Source: an uncultured Fretibacterium sp. (lineage in GTDB: Bacteria; Synergistota; Synergistia; Synergistales; Aminobacteriaceae). Taken from it: a stretch of 8,966 bases of DNA. The stretch spans positions 1 through 8,966 of the forward strand of contig CALAUZ010000370.1 in assembly GCA_937892105.1 (NCBI GenBank), written 5' to 3'. Below the pieces are notes generated by a model that was not told the origin of the DNA, did no database searches, and saw only the letters and a program-made list of their open reading frames with translations. Shown here piece by piece: positions 6,430 to 8,966 of the stretch. Each line of letters starts with the position of its first letter. Positions within the stretch are counted from its first letter, which is position 1. Both the position numbers and the translations under genes were made by a program.

Positions 6430-7431
6430 TCAAGCGACCACCTCCTTTAAGTCATGAAAGACGTATTGCCCCTCATGGAAGCCGTCAACAGCGACCAGCT
6501 CCGAAAGTTTCGGGCCGATGTGAGGGTCTCTGATGAGGAAAGCAACGACATCAATAGCTTCAGCGATAAGCTCGCGCATAGGGCTTTGAGAAACCTCAGA
6601 AATGAGCTGTTCAATACGGAGTAGACCAGCACGAGCGTCATTAGCGTGAACGGTACAAACGCCGCCGGGGTGTCCAGTATTCCAAGCCTTGAGCATATCG
6701 AGAGCCTCTTTGCCTCTGACTTCACCGATGATGATTCTGTCTGGCCTTTGTCGCATAGTAACTTTGAGCAAATCCTGCATGGACATGTCAGAGGTAGTGC
6801 GCATAGAGACGAAGTTATCCATGGAGCATTGAAGTTCGAGAGTATCCTCAAGGATGAGCAAGCGGTGATGAGGAGTGAGAGTCTTCATTTCGTTGATGAT
6901 TGCATTGACGAAAGTAGTCTTACCCGTTCCAGTGCCGCCGACCACAAGAATATTTTTGCGAGCGGAAATAGCCTCACGGAGGATGTGAATATCTAGACTT
7001 GTAGCACGGCCTGATTTGACGTACTCTTCAAGGGAGAAGACAGCAGAAGCCTTTTTCCTGATGTTGAAAGATGGATTAGGGACGATAGGAGGAATAACGC
7101 CCTCAACGCGACTGCCATCGCCTGGAAGCTCGCCCTCAACTTTGGGATTATGGTAGTTAATGACAGTGCCGAGCATGTGAGCGACAGTGCCTAGCATCTG
7201 CAAGGACTGAACCGGGGACATATTGCAGAGGAACTCCATACCCGCGCCGATTTTGTCAGTCCAGACCTTGCCATCAGGGTTAAGCATAATTTCGATAACC
7301 TTGTTGTCATCCATAGCGTTTCTGATGTTATCGCCCATTTCCCTGCGAAGTTTGTCAAGGTTACGCCTGATGACTTCGTCATTAGTATCGTTAGAATTAT
7401 TCGTTTTCCTCATCCTCCTTTTCGTACTCAT
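6430..7431 (-). CDS. trbB: TrbB, VirB11-type hexameric ATPase
   Basis: The protein has 333 aa from ATG 7431. The N-terminal domain includes VIEIMLNPDGKVWTDKIG. Walker A GGTGTGKTT is at residues about 165-173, the Asp box RLLILEDTLELQ follows, Walker B is IIIGEVRG (Glu about 237), and the His box is TGHPGGVCTVHANDA. These are the ordered motifs of secretion ATPases of the VirB11/TrbB class, which form a cytoplasmic hexameric ring driving pilus biogenesis. The start is uncertain. ATG 7431 has only a weak upstream purine stretch. ATG 7413 lies directly against AGGAGG, which is too close. An extension to 7488 lies deeper in the regulator gene. The gene overlaps the XRE regulator by 17-35 nt, so the two are probably cotranscribed. 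A 77-nt gap separates it from trbC, and I see no gene in that gap. Confidence 0.94.
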   Translation of the reverse strand: MSTKRRMRKTNNSNDTNDEVIRRNLDKLRREMGDNIRNAMDDNKVIEIMLNPDGKVWTDKIGAGMEFLCNMSPVQSLQMLGTVAHMLGTVINYHNPKVEGELPGDGSRVEGVIPPIVPNPSFNIRKKASAVFSLEEYVKSGRATSLDIHILREAISARKNILVVGGTGTGKTTFVNAIINEMKTLTPHHRLLILEDTLELQCSMDNFVSMRTTSDMSMQDLLKVTMRQRPDRIIIGEVRGKEALDMLKAWNTGHPGGVCTVHANDARAGLLRIEQLISEVSQSPMRELIAEAIDVVAFLIRDPHIGPKLSELVAVDGFHEGQYVFHDLKEVVA

Positions 7432-7669
7432 ACCATCTTTTTGCATCAGGTTTGCTAAGATCGCTACTAGCGAGAGAAAACAGCTCATAAATAGGCAAAT
7501 TAAGAGATTTGCATACGCGTAGAAGAGTATGTTTTCTCGGCCACCGAGAGCCGTCTTCCAGTCTAGAAATTTCTGACTGAGTTAAACCTGTCGCTTTAGC
7601 TAAATCGGCCTGAGTCAAATTAGCTTCTTTCCGCAGAGAGTAGATAATGCTGCCGAAAGCCCTGTCCAT
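7397..7669 (-). CDS. XRE-family HTH transcriptional regulator
   Basis: This 90-aa protein is essentially a single HTH domain. A lead helix (about 7-17) is followed by LTQADLAKATGLTQSEISRLEDG at 18-40, the classic HTH_3 (Cro/CI type) pattern, then TLLRVCKSLNLPIYELF. It ends in a very acidic tail (EYEKEDEENE). ATG 7669 is chosen because AAGGAG lies 8 nt upstream; a GTG at 7678 is the alternative. It overlaps the start of trbB and lies just ahead of the trb genes, as regulators of transfer operons often do (RP4 trbA precedes trbB). It probably controls its own operon through the gap upstream, but no target is proven. Confidence 0.88.
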   Translation of the reverse strand: MDRAFGSIIYSLRKEANLTQADLAKATGLTQSEISRLEDGSRWPRKHTLLRVCKSLNLPIYELFSLASSDLSKPDAKRWYEYEKEDEENE

Positions 7670-7732
7670 AGCACACACTCCTTAGAATGTGCGAAAACAC
7701 AAAAAAGTCGCATTTCCGCACGTGGATTTGTG
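7670..7732 (-). promoter_or_regulatory. Candidate operator/promoter gap ahead of the XRE-trb genes
   Basis: This 63-nt gap is the only one large enough for an operator. It contains an imperfect inverted repeat GTGCGAAAA (7689-7697) / TTTCCGCAC (7713-7721), an overlapping TGTG-N6-CACA (7688-7701), and one copy of AGAATGTG (7684-7691) that recurs at 7737-7744. I see no convincing -35/-10 pair. XRE proteins bind short inverted repeats in such places, so operator function is an inference from position and symmetry. Confidence 0.4.
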
Positions 7733-8428
7733 CTAAAGAATGTGAGGAAGGACACATAAGACCGTAGCCGCCAAAATTCCAGCAACAATAAGATTCACGA
7801 ACCTAGCCCTACCTTGATCCGTAAGTCCCCGAAAAAGCGCGAAGCCGCCTACAGGGATAAGAGCAAGAGGAATAATCCAACCCGCCGGAGCATTAAGCAG
7901 AGCCTCAAGCGGAGAATGACCCCATCCCTTACCCGCGACAGCCGCGCCGCCGATAAAAGAAATCAGACATAAACAGAAAACGCCCAAACAAGAACAAGCC
8001 AGAGGAAGAAAGAAGTCATAAAGCCACATTCTTTTTCTGTTCTGGTTAATGATGTAGCTAGAAATTTGCTCTAAAGTTTGAGAGAGAGTAGATTGAGCTT
8101 TAGCCGTCTCAAGTTCAGCAATAGAAGCGGCGACCTGTTTAATGGTTTCAATAGCTTCGTGCTGCCCCTCATCAACAGCAGATTTAACTTTGAGAGGAAG
8201 TTTGTTGCAGAAGCGTCCAAAGAAGACGAAAACGCCAGCGATAGCCCAAAGAGCGTCATTAGCCCTGATATTGAACTTCGAGCCAAATTCGCGAAGAATG
8301 AGCTGTTCTTCCTCTGAGCAATCGCCGAAGAAAGCAGAAAAGACAGCTTGAGCCTGTTTATCTTCAAAAACGTCAAAAGAATCCTGAGAAACCTGTTCTG
8401 ACTGAGAGAAATTCTGTTCGATGTCCAT
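7733..8428 (-). CDS. TraM-like conjugal transfer membrane protein
   Basis: This 231-aa protein has a hydrophilic acidic N-terminus (1-45). A segment GSKFNIRANDALWAIAGVF (49-67) resembles the KxGIxxNDPLWxL stretch of TraM-type conjugation proteins. A helical region at 85-130 is rich in E, Q and A. Three membrane segments lie at about 138-162, 183-201 and 210-230. The ATG (8426-8428) lies 2 nt after the stop of the traL-like gene, so the two genes are translationally linked, as traL-traM are in RP4. TraM function is not well defined; it is linked to DNA transfer. The stop is TAG, followed by the regulatory gap. The name rests on position and a weak motif, so it could be an unrelated membrane protein. 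Confidence 0.55.
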   Translation of the reverse strand: MDIEQNFSQSEQVSQDSFDVFEDKQAQAVFSAFFGDCSEEEQLILREFGSKFNIRANDALWAIAGVFVFFGRFCNKLPLKVKSAVDEGQHEAIETIKQVAASIAELETAKAQSTLSQTLEQISSYIINQNRKRMWLYDFFLPLACSCLGVFCLCLISFIGGAAVAGKGWGHSPLEALLNAPAGWIIPLALIPVGGFALFRGLTDQGRARFVNLIVAGILAATVLCVLPHIL

Positions 8429-8430
8429 GA

Positions 8431-8966
8431 TTAAGACTGCTCTACTTTCTCAGATTTCTTAGAAGGTTTCTTTTGTGGCGGAGAGTCGTTATTCTCAGAG
8501 GCAATGCCGATATCATCAAACATTTTCCAAGCGACAGCCCTCCAGCGTTTTAGTTCAGCCCTGTTACCCAATGGCATAGTTTCGAGAGCCTTGACGATAG
8601 AGAGTCGTTTAGAGTACAAATCATCAGTAACCCTGTCAGCGAGGTCAGGAAGGTCGATAGTAGAGCCGCGCTTTTCAGCCTCAATTCTTGTCTTAGAGTT
8701 ATTGAACAGCTCGAATTTCTGAGGCTCGCCTTAAAAAGTATTGCGGACAACATGCAGTTCGCCGGGAACAATGTCCATATACTTTTTGAGGAGTTCGATA
8801 CTGTCTCTCTGACGATTGATGACCCAGAAGGATACGAGTTGCATGTGAAGCTCATCCAAGCTGCCAATAAGAGTGCCACCGAATTTTTCAACAGCTTCGC
8901 CTGACCGAGCAGCAGAATTGACAACGAGGTCTCTGTTACTGCCCTCACAGGAGTTGACGAGTTCGA
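8431..8966 (-). pseudogene. TraL-like (ParA/MipZ-type) ATPase, 3' part, with an internal TAA
   Basis: The frame read from the window edge is open apart from one TAA at 8731-8733. Before it: a stretch with VNSAARSGEAVEKFGGTLIG, then FWVINRQRDSIELLKKYM and ELHVVRNTF. After the stop, in the same frame: GEPQKFELFNNSKTR, GSTIDLPDLADRVTDDLY, RLSIVKAL and PLGNRAELKRWR. Together these match the C-terminal half of TraL/StbB-type nucleotide-binding proteins of mobile elements (a WVIN/xxDS stretch, VVRNxxxGExxKFExxxxS, LPxLxxRVxDDLY). The P-loop would lie beyond 8966 and is not seen. It ends with a Lys/Ser/Glu-rich tail. The TAA is one substitution from Tyr (TAC or TAT) and splits a conserved stretch, so as read the gene yields a truncated product. 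A downstream TTG at 8619 is unlikely to make a working protein. Confidence 0.7.

Noticed and set aside
5991..8733. Stop codon reassignment as the explanation for the internal stops
   Set aside because: TAA ends trbE, trbL, the XRE gene, the traL-like gene and the 1611-2336 gene; TAG ends the traM-like gene; TGA ends trbB, trbC and trbD. One reassigned codon cannot explain both an internal TAG and an internal TAA.
8550..8948. Minus-strand 132-codon open frame overlapping the traL-like gene
   Set aside because: It is the +1 shadow. The conserved TraL-like motifs lie in the other frame, on both sides of the TAA.

Overview
The window is part of a conjugative transfer cluster of the P-type (RP4/Ti trb, MPF_T) kind. 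All supported genes lie on the minus strand, so they are transcribed from position 8966 towards 1. The order in that direction is traL-like ATPase (N-terminus outside the window), traM-like membrane protein, small XRE-type regulator, trbB, trbC, trbD, trbE, trbJ, a second trbJ-like gene in the slot where trbK normally sits, trbL, and the start of trbF (cut by the window edge). B-C-D-E-J-(K)-L-F is the order found on Agrobacterium Ti plasmids, not the RP4 order. Relaxase, oriT, coupling protein, trbG/H/I and any integrase would lie outside the window.

The host is a diderm bacterium, judged from the double-membrane-spanning T4SS parts and several Sec signal peptides. Codon use is mid-GC and starts include TTG. 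I cannot name the taxon. Genes are tightly packed with strong AAGGAG-type ribosome sites and short gaps or overlaps, consistent with one or two polycistronic units. The only gap that could hold an operator is 7670-7732, before the XRE gene. No stretch over 300 bases lacks a gene.

How the parts work together: TrbB (VirB11-like) and TrbE (VirB4-like) are the ATPases. TrbC is the prepilin, and its C-terminus looks already trimmed to the form that is cyclised in RP4. TrbD (VirB3-like) partners TrbE. TrbJ (VirB5-like), TrbL (VirB6-like) and TrbF (VirB8-like) build the channel and the pilus tip or base. The traL/traM-like genes probably belong to the DNA-processing side of transfer.

The most notable observation is that four genes in this otherwise intact cluster carry a single-point interruption. 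trbL has a 1-nt frame offset at an A5 run in its signal peptide, which also holds a slippery heptamer. trbJ has a 1-nt offset at an A7 run that hides its true C-terminus. trbD has an in-frame TAG at codon 7. The traL-like gene has an in-frame TAA in a well-conserved stretch. Sequencing or assembly error, recent decay and recoding all remain possible. Other points of interest are a tandem trbJ duplication with a shared C-terminal motif, and a 10-bp hairpin in the trbD-trbE gap.
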